Shown here in pieces: positions 1 to 12,253 of a DNA stretch of 64,000 nt; position 1 is the stretch's first letter, and each line of letters opens with the position of its first letter. Both the position numbers and the translations under genes were made by a program. The notes beneath the pieces were generated by a model that did no database searches, was not told the origin of the DNA, and worked only from the letters and a program-made list of their open reading frames with translations. The stretch covers positions 434,001 to 498,000 of the forward strand of contig WHUX01000009.1 in NCBI GenBank assembly GCA_015179025.1. Reading direction: 5' to 3'. Origin of the DNA: Terfezia claveryi. Its lineage: Eukaryota > Ascomycota > Pezizomycetes > Pezizales > Pezizaceae.

Positions 1-990
1 GAATGTGGTAGAGAATTTAACAGTAGGAGAGAACTTGAGGCTCATGTTCTCATGGGCGTCCTGTGCCGGCATGGTGTTGGCGAGAACGAGCTGGTGGAGG
101 AAAACAAAAGCGTTGATGATGAAACTTCTGCAGAGAGACGGAATCTCCCTCAAGAGGGGCCGAAATTTATACCATCAACAGCCTCCCATGGTAGCTACAG
201 TAAGGGGGATATCGACCCACCATACCTATACGAGGGCAATATTAGATACACGGATTCGTCTGCCGCAAACTCTCAATATGTTTCTCAGCCTCTTCATGCT
301 TGCGGCTCTCCTTCCGGGCCCCAAACCTATCACTGTCTCGGGCGGACTTGCCTCCGCACTTTTGCTTCCCCTTCAGCTCTACTTCAACACCTCGACTCCG
401 GAGCCTGCCCATCCGGGGTCAACCGGCATATAGTCAACTCCGCTACCATCGCATTAGATCATGGCAGTGCAATCACAAACCGTTTGCTACGGGCGGCTGC
501 AGGCCGCAACATCCATGAAATCGATCCGGACGAAGAGGAAGCCGACATCGCAACCCGATATCACGCTCAGGCCCCTCCAGGTGGTCGACGTCCCTTGCTA
601 ATGGGACGGCCACAACTGCCCTGGGGTGTTAGAAATTTGGACGAGCTTCCCGATCTCTGCTGCCCACTCTGTCCAAAACATAGCAGCCCCTTTAGGACAG
701 CCACGGCATTGCATGCACACATGACTTCTGCAGTTCATGATGCCCGAATCTACCATTGCTCAAGTACCAGCAGCAGTTCAGCAAGCGATAGTGATGCAAT
801 TCATAAGTCAAGAAATTTCTCGACTTTGGGGGCTTTGGCACAACATTTGGAGAGTAGAGGGTGTTCGATGAATGTTCCAGCAGGGGCCAAGAGATTTAAT
901 GACACTATGAGAGAGGTGCAGGAGAGGTTGCGAGACGTGGAGTTGGAAACTAGAGAGGGTGGGGTGACATTTCAAGGACTGGAATGGTAG
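1..990 (+). CDS. C2H2 zinc-finger protein, 3' part (5' end outside window)
   Basis: Frame 1 is open from the first base to the TAG at 988-990, so the gene starts before the window. The first in-frame ATG (52) lies inside a zinc-finger-like stretch (ECGREFNSRRELEAHV) and is unlikely to be the true start. Further C2H2-type elements follow: a Cys pair with SALLQHLDSGACPSG, then CCPLCPKHSSPF...LHAHMTSAVH, then a third finger-like stretch with LGALAQHLESRGC. The 'LQHLxSGACPSG' signature is typical of a fungal family of multi-finger proteins of unknown function. Such fingers bind nucleic acid or protein, so a nuclear regulatory role is likely but not shown. No intron is needed in the visible part. 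A candidate AATAAA poly(A) signal lies at 1062-1067. Confidence 0.8.
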   Translation, partial: ECGREFNSRRELEAHVLMGVLCRHGVGENELVEENKSVDDETSAERRNLPQEGPKFIPSTASHGSYSKGDIDPPYLYEGNIRYTDSSAANSQYVSQPLHACGSPSGPQTYHCLGRTCLRTFASPSALLQHLDSGACPSGVNRHIVNSATIALDHGSAITNRLLRAAAGRNIHEIDPDEEEADIATRYHAQAPPGGRRPLLMGRPQLPWGVRNLDELPDLCCPLCPKHSSPFRTATALHAHMTSAVHDARIYHCSSTSSSSASDSDAIHKSRNFSTLGALAQHLESRGCSMNVPAGAKRFNDTMREVQERLRDVELETREGGVTFQGLEW

Positions 991-1291
991 ATTGGAGAAG
1001 GAGTGATCGTGCTGGACATTTGTGTCCACCTTAGTAGTTAACTGTTAGTGAACATTTTGAATGAATAAAACCCTGTCACGTGCGAAGATAGTATATCAAT
1101 CAGGGTGTATGTATATGATATCCGCAGCAACAGGAGTAAGGAAATCATAGTCCTAGTGGAACTCAAGGGTAAGTGGCCACTGAACCATATTTAATCTCTG
1201 TACTACATAGTGGAAGGTCAACGTCAAGAAGTTTCATGAATTTCTTAACTACTAGCTCAACAACCGGATAGGACCAGTGACGCAGAAAAGA
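991..1291. other. Intergenic region between convergent genes
   Basis: This is the 3' flank of the C2H2 gene (plus) and of the coiled-coil gene (minus). The AATAAA at 1062-1067 could serve the C2H2 transcript. I see nothing else. Confidence 0.5.
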
Positions 1292-2981
1292 CTACCTAGG
1301 GCACACAACACGCCCTTTTGAGATTACAGTCCCTTGCCCCGCATATATTGCCTCAAGATTCATCACTTTCCCCTCGGAATCAAATTCCAGTTTAACCACC
1401 GGCGGAAATAGCACCAAACTTATGGGAACTGACGCAAGCTCCAACTCTTCAGGCCCAACATCATCGTCAATAACATCTTCAAAGAATCTCTGCTGAAATG
1501 GTATTCCCGGTGAAATATCCAGAGGGACAATGTTAAATGGTAGCTTTGCAATCTGCAAACCAATATCGGCTGCACGCAATACTATCTGGTGCAGTTCATG
1601 GAAGGTCGTCATCCCAGGTGCCCCTACAGGCATAAGCTGCTTGCTGAGCTTTATGTTGAGTGCATCGACTTGAGGCTCTCGACTAGCCTGGAAGGTCTCG
1701 ATGTCTTTGGTCAGAAGGTGAATCGAAAGAGCGTTCCAGCAGTGCACATCCCGATCTACACAGCACCACAGGTGACATTTGTATGAGCCAATATATATAT
1801 ATATATCATGACAATTCCAGGTACGATGGATTGTGAGAAACTTTAGATCGCACATACCTGTGGTGGAATCCCCATCTAGCATTAATTGCCAAAGTTCTGC
1901 AAGTTTTGAATCAAGCTTCCGGTTGAGCCCCAGCACATGCCTTCCGAACATCCAAGCTTGCAAATTTTTGAAGATGACCAACTCCATGAACCTTGTCCGG
2001 AGGCTTCGCGACGGCTTACCAGCAAGTAACTCCTCTACATTTGCAAAGGCGGGGCTGATAATTGCACGGGTCTCATTGCTGAGACTCTTCCACATCTCCG
2101 TTGTGATCGGATCTTGTCTTTTGCTTGCTAACCTTGCCCATCCACCAATGTCAGACCAAAGCTCCCCCAGCTCCCGGGAAAAATAATCATCAGCTGGGGG
2201 TAATGGGAGACCTTGTCTCGCCAGCTGTTGATTTATTTGTGCCATCCTCTCTATCTGTAACCTGTATTCATCGCTTTGAGCTTCTAGGCGCTGTAGTTGT
2301 GCACTAAGTTCCCCGATTCTCTTTCGGTGCTCCCTCTCTCGCTCTCCAAGCCTGCCGCCGCGGTAATATATACTCCCTGAATGTACAGGGTTGATCTCCC
2401 GCTCCTTACATTTAGAAACAAGTTAGACATCCCAGCGATAATAGTCTCTGACTCCATTCGCAGCTTTGTGGAATATAACACTCACCTGGAGGCTTTCACC
2501 TAACTCTACGTTCTCCAGGAGCGCACCTTCTACTTCTTCAAGTTCCTCTACCTTTCCATGTTTATCCCTCGATATCTTTCTCGTGTCTCCATCCACGCCT
2601 GTCCGACAATTCTTCGCTGGTCTCGATGCAGTGTCTTCTTCCCTTTCCCTACGATTGTCCGACCGTTCTCGTTGATTTTTTTTGATACCACTTTGTGGTG
2701 CTAAGTGTTGTAATATTGGGCCAGCGACAGATTGTACAGCACCTTTCAATATTCCGGCATACGTAGGCCCTTTGCTGTTGGCTTCAGCAGCTGATCGGGA
2801 AGAAACACTTTGCTCCGTCCGTGGTAGGGCGGCGTGGGGATTTGGTGCGGGAGCTAAGTTTCTTTGATTTTGACCCTACAGATTGAATTTTTGTCAGAGC
2901 AAGGGATATCATGATTTTCATCGAGCACTGTGGAAGATCCTGTACCTCTGGTCCACTGTGGTGATCTTGTGTAGTACCCAT
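1292..2981 (-). CDS. Coiled-coil protein of unknown function, divergent partner of Hsp70 copy A
   Basis: Four exons give one continuous frame of 478 aa: 2981-2946, 2875-2486, 2404-1858 and 1755-1292. Introns are 70, 81 and 102 nt. The second has GTGAGT, CTAAC branch and TAAG acceptor. The third has GTATGT and TAG, contains an (AT)n run, and is stop-free and divisible by 3, so it reads through as spurious protein if unspliced. Residues about 13-140 are hydrophilic and Arg/Glu rich. About 150-200 is a charged coiled coil (ELSAQLQRLEAQ...). The C-terminal part is globular and ends in GRVVCPR. I recognise no family. It is divergent from the Hsp70 gene across 516 bp, and the pair is duplicated nearby with this gene decayed, which suggests a linked role (inference). 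Confidence 0.75.
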
Positions 2982-3497
2982 TCCTGCTGCGATTCAGCAA
3001 TGCTTCAATCGATATTGCTACTTGGGGCGAGGTGAATGATTGCAAATAGTCTCAAGATCTCAATTTGGTTCACTTGAAGCACTCTCGTGTAAGACTTGTG
3101 CTTTTAATAACGGATCGGCGATATACACAAAGGGAGCTCAACCCCTCACCCGGAAGCACTACCTATATATGGCACTGGTATATCTTTTCTCCCTCGTTAC
3201 ATTTTGAGCTCCCATATTTCCAATTTGCGATGTATTCAGCCGCAGTAAATGATATGGTTCGCCGGTCGCCCAAGTTGGCTTAACGTACTGCGAGGGTCTT
3301 TGCCGCATGGAGGGCCTGAGTGATCTCAAACTGCGGCTGTGGACGATCCGGATCAACTCTGCGCGCGGCTGTTTTGAGAAAGTCATACTTTCCACGGATC
3401 CTCCCAGCCCGGTACCTATCTAATACCTAGCTATCTCCACCAGTTTATTGTTTCCTGATTTACTTCTGAATTTGAGCACATCCGAGTCTTCGTGAAG
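2982..3497. promoter_or_regulatory. Shared bidirectional promoter region of the coiled-coil and Hsp70 copy A genes
   Basis: These 516 bp separate the two divergent start codons and must hold both promoters. Parts recur upstream of copy B (for example the stretch around 3031-3060, 'gcaaatagtctcaa', matches 7630-7645). I could not identify a convincing heat-shock element or TATA box by eye. Confidence 0.5.
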
Positions 3498-5874
3498 ATG
3501 TCGAAGAAACACAAAATTGTTGTCGGGATCGATTTTGGGACCACTTATTCTGGCGTTGCCTGGGTATGTGGGAGAACATAAGAACAAAATTTATTTTTCT
3601 ACTAATACGAAGATGTGTATTATATAGGCTGATACTTCGTCTGCCACGGAAGAAATAAACCCCATCCGGCAATGGCCAGGTGCCACTGTAAGTTGGAGCT
3701 CTCTACTACATCCCCACTAGGCAGCTGATAGAATTATAGGGCAGACACGATGTGGACAAAGTCCCATCCGAGATGAGATACACCCCTATAGAATTCAAAT
3801 GGGGTTTTCAGGCAGATGAAGCACCGTCTGTCAGACCTCCAGTCAGTGCCCCAAAGAACACGAAATTGCAATACATGAAGCTCCTCCTAGACCCGTCCCA
3901 GGAGAAAAAAGGGAAGGGTAGAGTCCAACTTGCAGACCCCCTTGGCCTCGCTCAGATGCGTCTAGCACTGCCTCCTGGGAAACTTCCGGTTGATGTGGTG
4001 TCAGACTACCTCAAGTGCCTTAAAGAGCATGCATTAGATGTGCTTAGCAAGAGCTTTGGAACTAATTTTTGGAAGTCGATTCCAATTGAGTACCATTTGA
4101 CCATTCCAGCTGTATGGACTTAAGTTCCTTCGTGAAATGATACTGCGCGCTAATTTGTGACGGTACCAGGTCTGGAGCGAAGCGGCAAAGAATTTGACAT
4201 TACAGGCTGCGGAACGAGCTGGGATAGGGTCTAACAACGAATTGGTTTTAATCGCAGAACCAGAAGCTGCAGCTTTATACTGCTTAACGGACATGTACCA
4301 TGATATTCTTAAGGTATGGCCCTACTAGCCCTAACATATATATGGAAATATTGATCACAAAGCTACAGACAGGAGAAACGTTTGTAGTGGCTGATTGTGG
4401 TGGAGGCACCGTTGTATGTATTCAACCATTACCATGACAAAAACTTGTGGAGTCAATACTAAGTGTCACAGGATCTGGTCTCATATAAAATCCTGGCGCG
4501 GGAGCCAAACCTGAAGGTAAAGGAGGTCGCTGTAGGAGGAGGGCTTTGTGGATCAGTCTTCCTCAACAGGCGTTTCGAGACCTTTGTCAGAAAGCGCATA
4601 GGGAGTGAGGTGTAAGTATCAAAATCTGACACTTACATTTGTGCAAATACTAAGCGCCTGAATCTTATACAGTGTTGACGAGATGATGCGCAAGGACAGA
4701 CCTTACAGAAAAATGATGAAAGATTTTGATGAGCGTCTGAAGCGTATCTTCCGAGATTCGGGCGATCAAGAACTATTGGACTGCGATCTGGGAAATGCGG
4801 TCCGCGATGATGTTGCAAAGCGCGTGGAGGATGGATTCCTAGAGATCACAAGACAGGAGATGAGGGAGGTCTTTAACCCTGTGATCCAAGAGATTCTTCG
4901 GCTAGTTCGGGAGCAAATCGACACAGTAGGCATTGGAAGCCAGGACAGGATCTCTGTAAGCCCTCTATGACGAAAATGCAAATTACTAGGCTATTAACGC
5001 TAATTGTCCTAATATTGATGTTGATGGTAGACTGTTTTATTGGTGGGAGGGTTTGGGTCTTCGCCATACTTGCAAAAGTACCTTAGTGATCACATCGCTG
5101 CCATGTATCAGAACAAGATCAAGATTTTACAACCGCCAAATGCGTAAGTAATTTAATCTTATTTTAGCCTCTTCCTAGTTATAACTATTGCTAACCAAGT
5201 GACCTTGTCATTTACTAGTTGGAGTGCAGTTGTCCGTGGAGCTGTGATCTGTGGGCTACAAAAGGTCCAAATCCAAAGCAGAAAGGCGCGCCGTAGCTAT
5301 GGCATCAAATGTAGAAGGACTTGGGTGCCTGGAAACCCAACCAAATACAAACAGTGGTGCCCGTTTGAGGAGGAGTTCAAGTGTACCAACCGAATGTTAT
5401 GGTATGTTAAGAAGGTATGTAGATATACTAGTCATCCTATTAACTAGCAATTAGTGACTCAAATACAATAGGGAGACGAAGTTTCCGAGACGGCTGAATT
5501 CGCAATGCCGTTTCACTGTTTGTTCGCACTCAACAGCCCTCTCAAAACGACTAATATAGTTTTAGCAAGTGATTCACCAGCTAACAATTTGGAGGAAAAC
5601 TCAGCCCATCACAGTGAGTGCAGTAGTATTGATCATGAAGATGGAGCTCAACCCAACTTATTTGGTGTGACTAGATGTTTATACGGTCTGCACGCTCGAC
5701 ACAGACCTGTCCCGCATTCGAAACCATCTGATCCGATGTCAAAATTCAAAAGGAGAAAGCTACTATGATGTCCAATATGAATTGGTTATGCGCATCCATT
5801 CAGCTCAGTTCACCTTTGAGTTTCGATACAATGGAGTGACTTATGGAGACGTTACTACAGCGGCCTTTGCTTAG
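3498..5874 (+). CDS. Hsp70-family (HSPA12-like) ATPase, copy A
   Basis: Eleven exons (3498-3563, 3628-3687, 3740-4111, 4170-4313, 4369-4413, 4472-4611, 4673-4955, 5031-5143, 5219-5414, 5472-5613, 5675-5874) splice to 586 aa. All introns are short GT-AG. The actin-fold nucleotide-binding motifs are complete: phosphate 1 VGIDFGTTYSGVAW (residues about 8-21), phosphate 2 VVADCGGGTVD, a glycine loop EVAVGGGLCG, and the adenosine motif LLVGGFGSSPYL. The C-terminal part does not resemble the canonical Hsp70 substrate-binding domain and has no EEVD tail. This fits the fungal HSPA12-like group, whose biology is poorly known. Expected activity is ATP binding or hydrolysis in the cytosol. It is divergently paired with the coiled-coil gene. 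The ATG chosen precedes the first ATPase motif by a few residues, as usual for the family. Confidence 0.88.
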
Positions 5875-6779
5875 TTAGGGATATGCTTCGAGACATTCAT
5901 GTGGAGTGCTCTTTGGTGTTTCGCTCCTATCACCAATGTTAGTACGCGTTTCTGTTGCTTGGGTTTTCTATACCAAGCCAGCTCATGGGTTGTGATTTAT
6001 GAGCTATGTTCAACTCCTGCGTCCCTTCCTTTTTTTTAAAAAAAAAAAAAAAAAAAAATGACTCCATATTTCCTATAGAGCTTTGATTTAAGCATGTTCA
6101 ATACAAGCATATATTCAATAAAGAATACGGGTCGAGTGTCGGAATCAGGGAATTAACTGTTCCCTTTCGTTAAGAAAATATTCGTTACCGGTATTAGAAT
6201 GAGGGTCAACCGCCCAATGACGTGCTTGTATCCAAGTTCTACATTACCATGGCTGGGGGCCATTAATGACCAGCATTCCATGTATAGAACCAGACTACAT
6301 GTATAGATACAGGTGTTCATCCCTTATAGGCCTGCGCATACGCATATGCAAGCTTGTGTAATGACGCGATCTCAAATTCTTTAGCTTTGATACGGTATAC
6401 AAATAATGCCCTACCTAGCTCATTATCATCTGTCCCCAGCGCAGCCGATGCGACAGGTTATGCCATTTTCGTTCATGTCCTTGGGCGCTACATAAATAGC
6501 CTTGACTAGCCAAATGTAGTTTCAAATATTCACCAAGGCGTTCATAAGGCAGTGCAGTTGAAAAGTAGTTAAGGAGTTTCTTTTAGATATTGGATCACTT
6601 GCCTTAGTATCGTTACAACATAAATTTTGATTTTAAAGAAGGTGCTTTGAAAGTCTGGGGATAGGGAAGATATTTCCAATGGATTCGTGCACACTACAGC
6701 ATCATGATCTTGGATAGGAAATGTTCTGACTGACATGCCATCGTTATGACAAGGTGAGCCATATTGTTACCCTGAACTT
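5875..6779. other. Intergenic region with poly(T)/poly(A) tract
   Basis: No credible gene. A T-run followed by about 21 A occupies 6029-6058, about 150 bp past the Hsp70 stop. The remainder is AT-rich unique-looking sequence. Confidence 0.5.
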
Positions 6780-6975
6780 TACATTCTTGGCAGCCTCCGA
6801 GATTTCCTGTTACTTTTTACGGCTGGGCCGGAGCAACTTCCGAAATCACCTCCCAGTTAGGCACACGGCATAGCGTTGCAGTTTGTAGATAAATTTGGAA
6901 TGCAAACTGAAGAGTCACTGAAATAAACACGTTTCAGATTTACATCTGAGGATAAGAAAAAGGCTCAGTAGGCAA
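6780..6975 (+). repeat. Dispersed repeat, copy 1 (partner at 14880-15045)
   Basis: Shares a diverged but colinear series of blocks with 14880-15045: a GGC/CGG-rich start, then 'gcaacttccgaaat', 'cacctccc', 'cacggcat', 'gttt gtag', and 'gaggataag' near the end. No ORF is evident. It abuts the truncated end of the coiled-coil pseudogene, so it may mark an insertion or rearrangement point. The element class is unknown. Confidence 0.5.
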
Positions 6976-6994
6976 TAGGTTATATTTGTTGCTG

Positions 6995-7560
6995 ATATTA
7001 GTAACAAACTCCTTTAAATTTGTCACTGCGGGGCTGATAGTTGGACGGGTCTCAGTGTTGAATATGCCAGACCAAAGCTGACCCAACCCCAGGGAAAAGT
7101 GATTATCCGTTGGGGTATTGAGAGACCCTGTCCTGCCAGCTGTTGATTTATATGGGCCACTTATAACGTAGAAACCACTTAGCCATTGCAGCGGCTTCTA
7201 GCTCTATTGTCTTGTTCGTAGTTTTGTGGAATATCACTGCTCTGTCTGTACTCCCCGGAGGAGCACCACAGGCTTCTTCCTCCATGGTTACGCCCCCACT
7301 ATTGTATGGTATCTACATCCTGTTGTTCACGACCACCTGATTTTCACGAACTCCACTATACTTCTCACCCGCTTGCCATTCTATGGGGCATACATTTTGT
7401 GACGGAGCAGTACAAGTACCGCACTTTTAGGTGCTGAACTTGTTTGATTTTGACCTATTTGTCCGTCCCAAGTGGAGGAAGGAATATCGTGATATTTACC
7501 AGATATGATAGATAGTTCTGTACATTTAGTTCACTAGCTGTGTTCCCATGCCTGGGATCC
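6995..7560 (-). pseudogene. Truncated relic of the coiled-coil gene (copy B)
   Basis: Colinear blocks match 2025-2981 of copy A: 'gcggggctgata', 'gacgggtctca', 'agaccaaagct', 'ccagctgttgattta', 'tttgtggaatat' and 'ttgattttgacc'. Internal deletions and many substitutions remove any reading frame. The 3' half of the gene (equivalent to 1292-2020) is absent. It lies upstream of Hsp70 copy B in the same divergent arrangement as copy A, which shows that the gene pair was duplicated as a unit. Confidence 0.75.
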
Positions 7561-8715
7561 AGTGCGGTAAGCAGTGAATACATGCAATGTCCAAACTGCT
7601 ACTTAACTGAGATGATTATTAATGGCTTCAAATAGTCTCAAAAAGCCTTTCACATATTTAATCCCCGTGGCACAGCATGATTGTTGGTCAATTCCCTTCT
7701 CTAGAAAGCGTTACCTGGGTTCTATCCACAGTTACGGCTCGCTGACTCGCTTGCTCCATGTTTCGGATCATCCAGTGATATATTCCTCACCAAGCTTGAG
7801 CCTGGCAGTTGAACTGTACTTCCTTCTCACGTCACAAATTACTCTTCAAGCATATTGCTTTATGTTGTAATTTTTGGGGGTTGAATCAGGACTCGTATTC
7901 ATTCTATCGAGTATACAGTATGACGAGAGCACGCATTCCCGGGCGGAAGCCGGCTGGCCCCCAAGCCACGTGGCACCTAATTACATGATTTCCACTTCAC
8001 TCCCGTGCCTCTCCCTGGATTATAAACGCAAAATCTATTTATTTCCCTACACCACTCCTCATCCTCCCAGAATTCCTTCTCGCTGTCTTCCCTTGCCATC
8101 CCAAACCCCGTTACACTGTACTAAGTGCGCTGCGTTCTGTGCATACTGCAGATGCACCTACAAGATTTGAGTGGTCCTTTATCCGTTATGATGTAGGTTA
8201 GCCCCTTCACTGCTTTCCGGTCCCGCTCTGACACCTGTTTGCTGCTTTGGTGGATCCTAAAGGTAGTACCTGAGTGGGATGTCTATCTGGTTTCCAATTG
8301 CATTGCCTAGTATGTTATCTATGTATATTGTTTTCATTGGTTCTCTTGCTATTTTATCTATCCTACAGCACAACAATCCTACATGTCTAATCCTACCATA
8401 AGAGGTAATTTTCAAAGTATCTGGGTTTGAGAAACCTAGGATAAAGCTCTGAAAAAAAGGAAATAATACTTTTCTGAACAAAGATTTCTTCTTGTTTTGC
8501 TACAGATCTCCCTGTGTGATTGGTGCCAAGGGGGTGCTGAAGGTTCTAAGTCTATCTCTGCATCATATCGGTGTAGGTTACATAAGCCACTACAGTAAGC
8601 TATAACAGCGAACGTTACGTGTTGTTCTCACTTCTACAAAGCCCCAGATCCCTCTAATTTACTCACTATTCCGATAGCCCGTACCCAACCTGAGCTGGTT
8701 CGGGTGTTTGCGATA
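7561..8715. other. Intergenic region upstream of Hsp70 copy B
   Basis: Holds the promoter of copy B. It is about 1.15 kb compared with 516 bp in copy A, so either sequence was inserted here or the flanks differ. Open frames here are short and show no recognisable domain. Confidence 0.4.
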
Positions 8716-11089
8716 ATGCCAAAGCAAAAAATTATTGTCGGGATCGATTTTGGGACCACTTATTCTGCTGTTGCCTGGGTATGTAAGGGGAATATAACCC
8801 GAATTTCGTGGACGAAAAGGACTGAATCCGAGATTTTTACTAATAAAAGGATATGTATTATACAGGCTGATAGTTCGTCTGCCACGGAAGTAATAAATCT
8901 TATCCGACAATGGCCAGGTGCTGCTGTAAGTTAGAGCTCTCAACTACATCTCCAGTAGGCAGCTGATAGAATTATAGGGCACACACGATGTGGACAAAGT
9001 CCCATCCGAGATAATATACAAGCATACAGGGGTCAAATGGGGTTTTCAGGCAGCTGAAGCACCGGCCCCAATGAACACAAAATTGCAATACATGAAATTC
9101 CTCCTAGACCCGTCCCAGGAGAAAAAATGGCAGGGTAAAGTCCAGCTTGCGGACCAAGTTAGCCTCGCTCAGATGCGCCTAGCGCTGCCCCCTGGAAAAC
9201 TTCCCGTTGATGTAGTGTCAGACTACCTCAGGTGCCTTAAAGAGCATGCATTAGATGTGCTGAGCAAGCGCTTTGGAACTAGTTTTTGGGAGTCGATTCC
9301 AATTGTGTACTGTTTGACCATTCCAGCGGTATGGACTTGTTGACATTCGTAAATTTACGCTGCGCGCTAATTGGTGACGGTACCAGGTCCGGAGTGAAGC
9401 GGCAAAGGCATTGACGTTACAGGCTGCGGAACGAGCTGGGATAGGGTCTAAGAACGAATTGGTTTTGATCGCAGGACCTGAAGCTGCAGCTTTATACTGC
9501 TTAACGGACATGTACCAAGATCTTCTTAAGGTATGGTCCTAATAGCACTAACATTTATATGGAAATATTGATCACAAAGCTACAGACAGGAGAAACGTTT
9601 GTAGTGGCTGATTGTGGTGAATACACCGTTGTATGTATTCGAGACCATTACCATGGGAAGGAGCCTGAGGCTTGTGATGTCAATTCTAAGTGTCACAGGA
9701 TTTGGCCTCATATAAAATCCTAGCGTGGAAGCCTAAACTGAAGGTGAAGGAGGTCGCTGTAGTTGAAGCGCTCTGTGGATCAGTCTCCCTCAACAGGCGT
9801 TTCGAGACCTTTGTCAGAAAGCGCATAGGGAGTGAGGTGTAAGTATCAAAACCTGACACTTACATTTGTGCAAATACTAAGCGCCTGAATCTACAGTGTT
9901 GACGAGATGATGCGCAAGGACAGACCTTACATAAAAATGATGAAAGATTTTGATGAGCGCCTGAAGTGTATCTTCCAAGACTCGGACGATCAAGAACTAT
10001 TGGAATGCGATCTAGGAAATGCGGTCCGCGATGATGTTGCAAAACGCGTGGAGGATGGATTCTTACAGATCACAAGACAAGAGATGAGGGAGGTCTTTAG
10101 CCCTGTGATCCAAGAGATTCTTCGGCTAGTTCGGGAGCAAATCGACGCAGTGGGCTTGGGAAGCCAAGACAGGGTCTCTGTAAGCACTTACTTGGCCCAC
10201 TATGACGACAATGCAAATAACTAGCCTATTATCCTAATATTGATATTGATGTTAGACTGTTTTTTTGGTGGGAGCGGTTGGGTTTCTGCCATACTTGCAA
10301 AAGCAGCTTAGAGATCACCTCGCTGCCATGTATCAGAACAAGATCAAGGTTTTGCAACCGCCGAATCAGTAAGTTGTTTTAGCCTCTTCCTAGTTATAAC
10401 TGTTGCTAATGAGGTGACCTTGTCATTTACTAGTTGCAATGCAGTTGTCCGTGGAGCTGTGATCTGTGGGCTACAAAGGGCCAAAATCCAAAGCAGAAAG
10501 GCACATCGTAGCTACGGCGTTAAATGCGGAAGGACCTGGGTACATGGGAATCCACCCATATACAAAGAGTGGTGCCCATTTGAGCAAGAGCACAAGTGTA
10601 GGAACCAAATTATATGGTATGTTAAGAAGGTATGTAGATATAACTAACATCCAATGTGTGAGAAATGACTCAAGCACGATAGGGAGATGAAATTTCCGAG
10701 ACAACTGAATTTGCAATACCTCTCCACTGCCTATTTACACTCAACAGCCCACTCAAAACAACCAACAAAATTATAGCAAGTGATTCACCAGCTAACAATT
10801 TGGAAGAAAACGCAGATCATGAGAGTGAGTGCAGTTCGTATCGATGGTCGGGCTCAGCCCAACTGATATGATGTGAATAGATGTCTATACACTCTGCATC
10901 CTAGACACAGACTTGTCCCTCATTCGAGATCGTCTTCTCCGTTGCAAAAATTCAAAAGGAGAAAGCTACTATGATGTCCAATATGAATTGGTTATGCAAT
11001 TCCATTCGACTCTGCTCAGTTTTAGTTTAAGGTACAATGGGGTGATGTATGCCGATAGTACCACTATAACTTCCTTTACACACGCTTGA
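8716..11089 (+). CDS. Hsp70-family (HSPA12-like) protein, copy B, degenerate ATPase motifs
   Basis: This is a paralogue of 3498-5874 with the same 11-exon structure. All splice sites are preserved and the frame is intact from the ATG at 8716 to the TGA at 11087-11089, giving about 582 aa. Phosphate 1 is kept (VGIDFGTTYSAVAW). Other nucleotide-contacting glycines are lost: DCGGGTV is DCGEYTV, VGGGLCG is VVEALCG, and VGGFGSSPYL is VGAVGFLPYL. Exon 3 lacks seven residues relative to copy A. ATP hydrolysis is therefore doubtful. The intact frame suggests either recent loss of constraint or a pseudo-ATPase role. Its coiled-coil partner upstream is a relic. Confidence 0.8.
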
Positions 11090-12253
11090 GAATCGCCCTT
11101 AGGGATGCGCACCCTCACGTTTTGCTTTACCACCAGTATTAGTTTCAGTTCCTTAGAAATCTGGCGAGAATTCTTTCTTCTGGTAACCTATTGTTTCGTG
11201 TCTAAGCTACCTAGCCCTCACCATGGTCCCAGGTAGACTGCGAATACAGACCTCCTTTTTAAAAATAAAAAGAGGCTATCTAAAAATGTATTTGTGATCT
11301 ATGAGCTGTGTTCAACACTAATGTATTGTATCACTTATAAGCAGAAATATCGGCCATCTTGGTTCACGTATTAGGAGTAGTGTGTAGGGTGAATGGTGAT
11401 TAATCTCCTATAGCAGCTTAATTACATACCTGTATGTACAATTGCAAGGTGTGATGGAGCTCAGCCTGTGCGACCCCCCCAGCCCATATTCATAATCTCA
11501 CACTACAACCCGTGTCATAGCTACTCACCGCAAACTACACATAAAAGCGGACGTGTCAATTTCTATTACGTGCATAAGTACATAGCCCTGTTCAGGGAGA
11601 GTCTATATCAGGGTAATGCATAAGAGTTCCGAGCCGGAAATGATAATTCCGGCTTCTAGTGGCATTTGTGAAAATGATGAAGTTGTACCCAGATCCCATA
11701 ACTGCGCAGGATGCAGTGTAATAATATTAAGCATTGTCTAATTACTCCGCAATTTTCCTTCATGCTATGCTTAGGTAGCCTGAAAATAGGGGTGGTCCAA
11801 ATTAAATTGTTACACGGTGAATTTTGGGTTTTTCAATTTTTTCCATGCATGTACTGGCAGGTAGGCAACGAAAGTTAGGGTAGCATACTCGGGCAAACAA
11901 TCCCCAGATTACATCTACAGCTTAGCCCCAAAGTAGACCTTCATCAATTCTGTGAGGCTGGCCACCACCTCCTTGCAATCCTGCAACCAACTTACAAGGT
12001 CTGCAGCCACTTGCTCGGTAGTAGCTAGGAAAATAGCTCCAAACCATAGCTATATATATGTTCCCACTACGGGATTAAAATTGGTCAATGTTACGGCGAC
12101 AGCGATTTACCACAACATCACAACACCACGGCGGCCATAGCGACGTTATAATTACTAAATAGGGACATACCCGAAATCAAGGTAGAGAACATTATGTCAA
12201 AGAACAAATGGATATCGCACACGCAATAGGATGTAATAGTAGCTTAAAAGATC
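11090..12253. other. Intergenic region, no gene seen
   Basis: AT-rich with no coding region I can support. Short open frames lack codon structure or recognisable domains. Confidence 0.5.
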
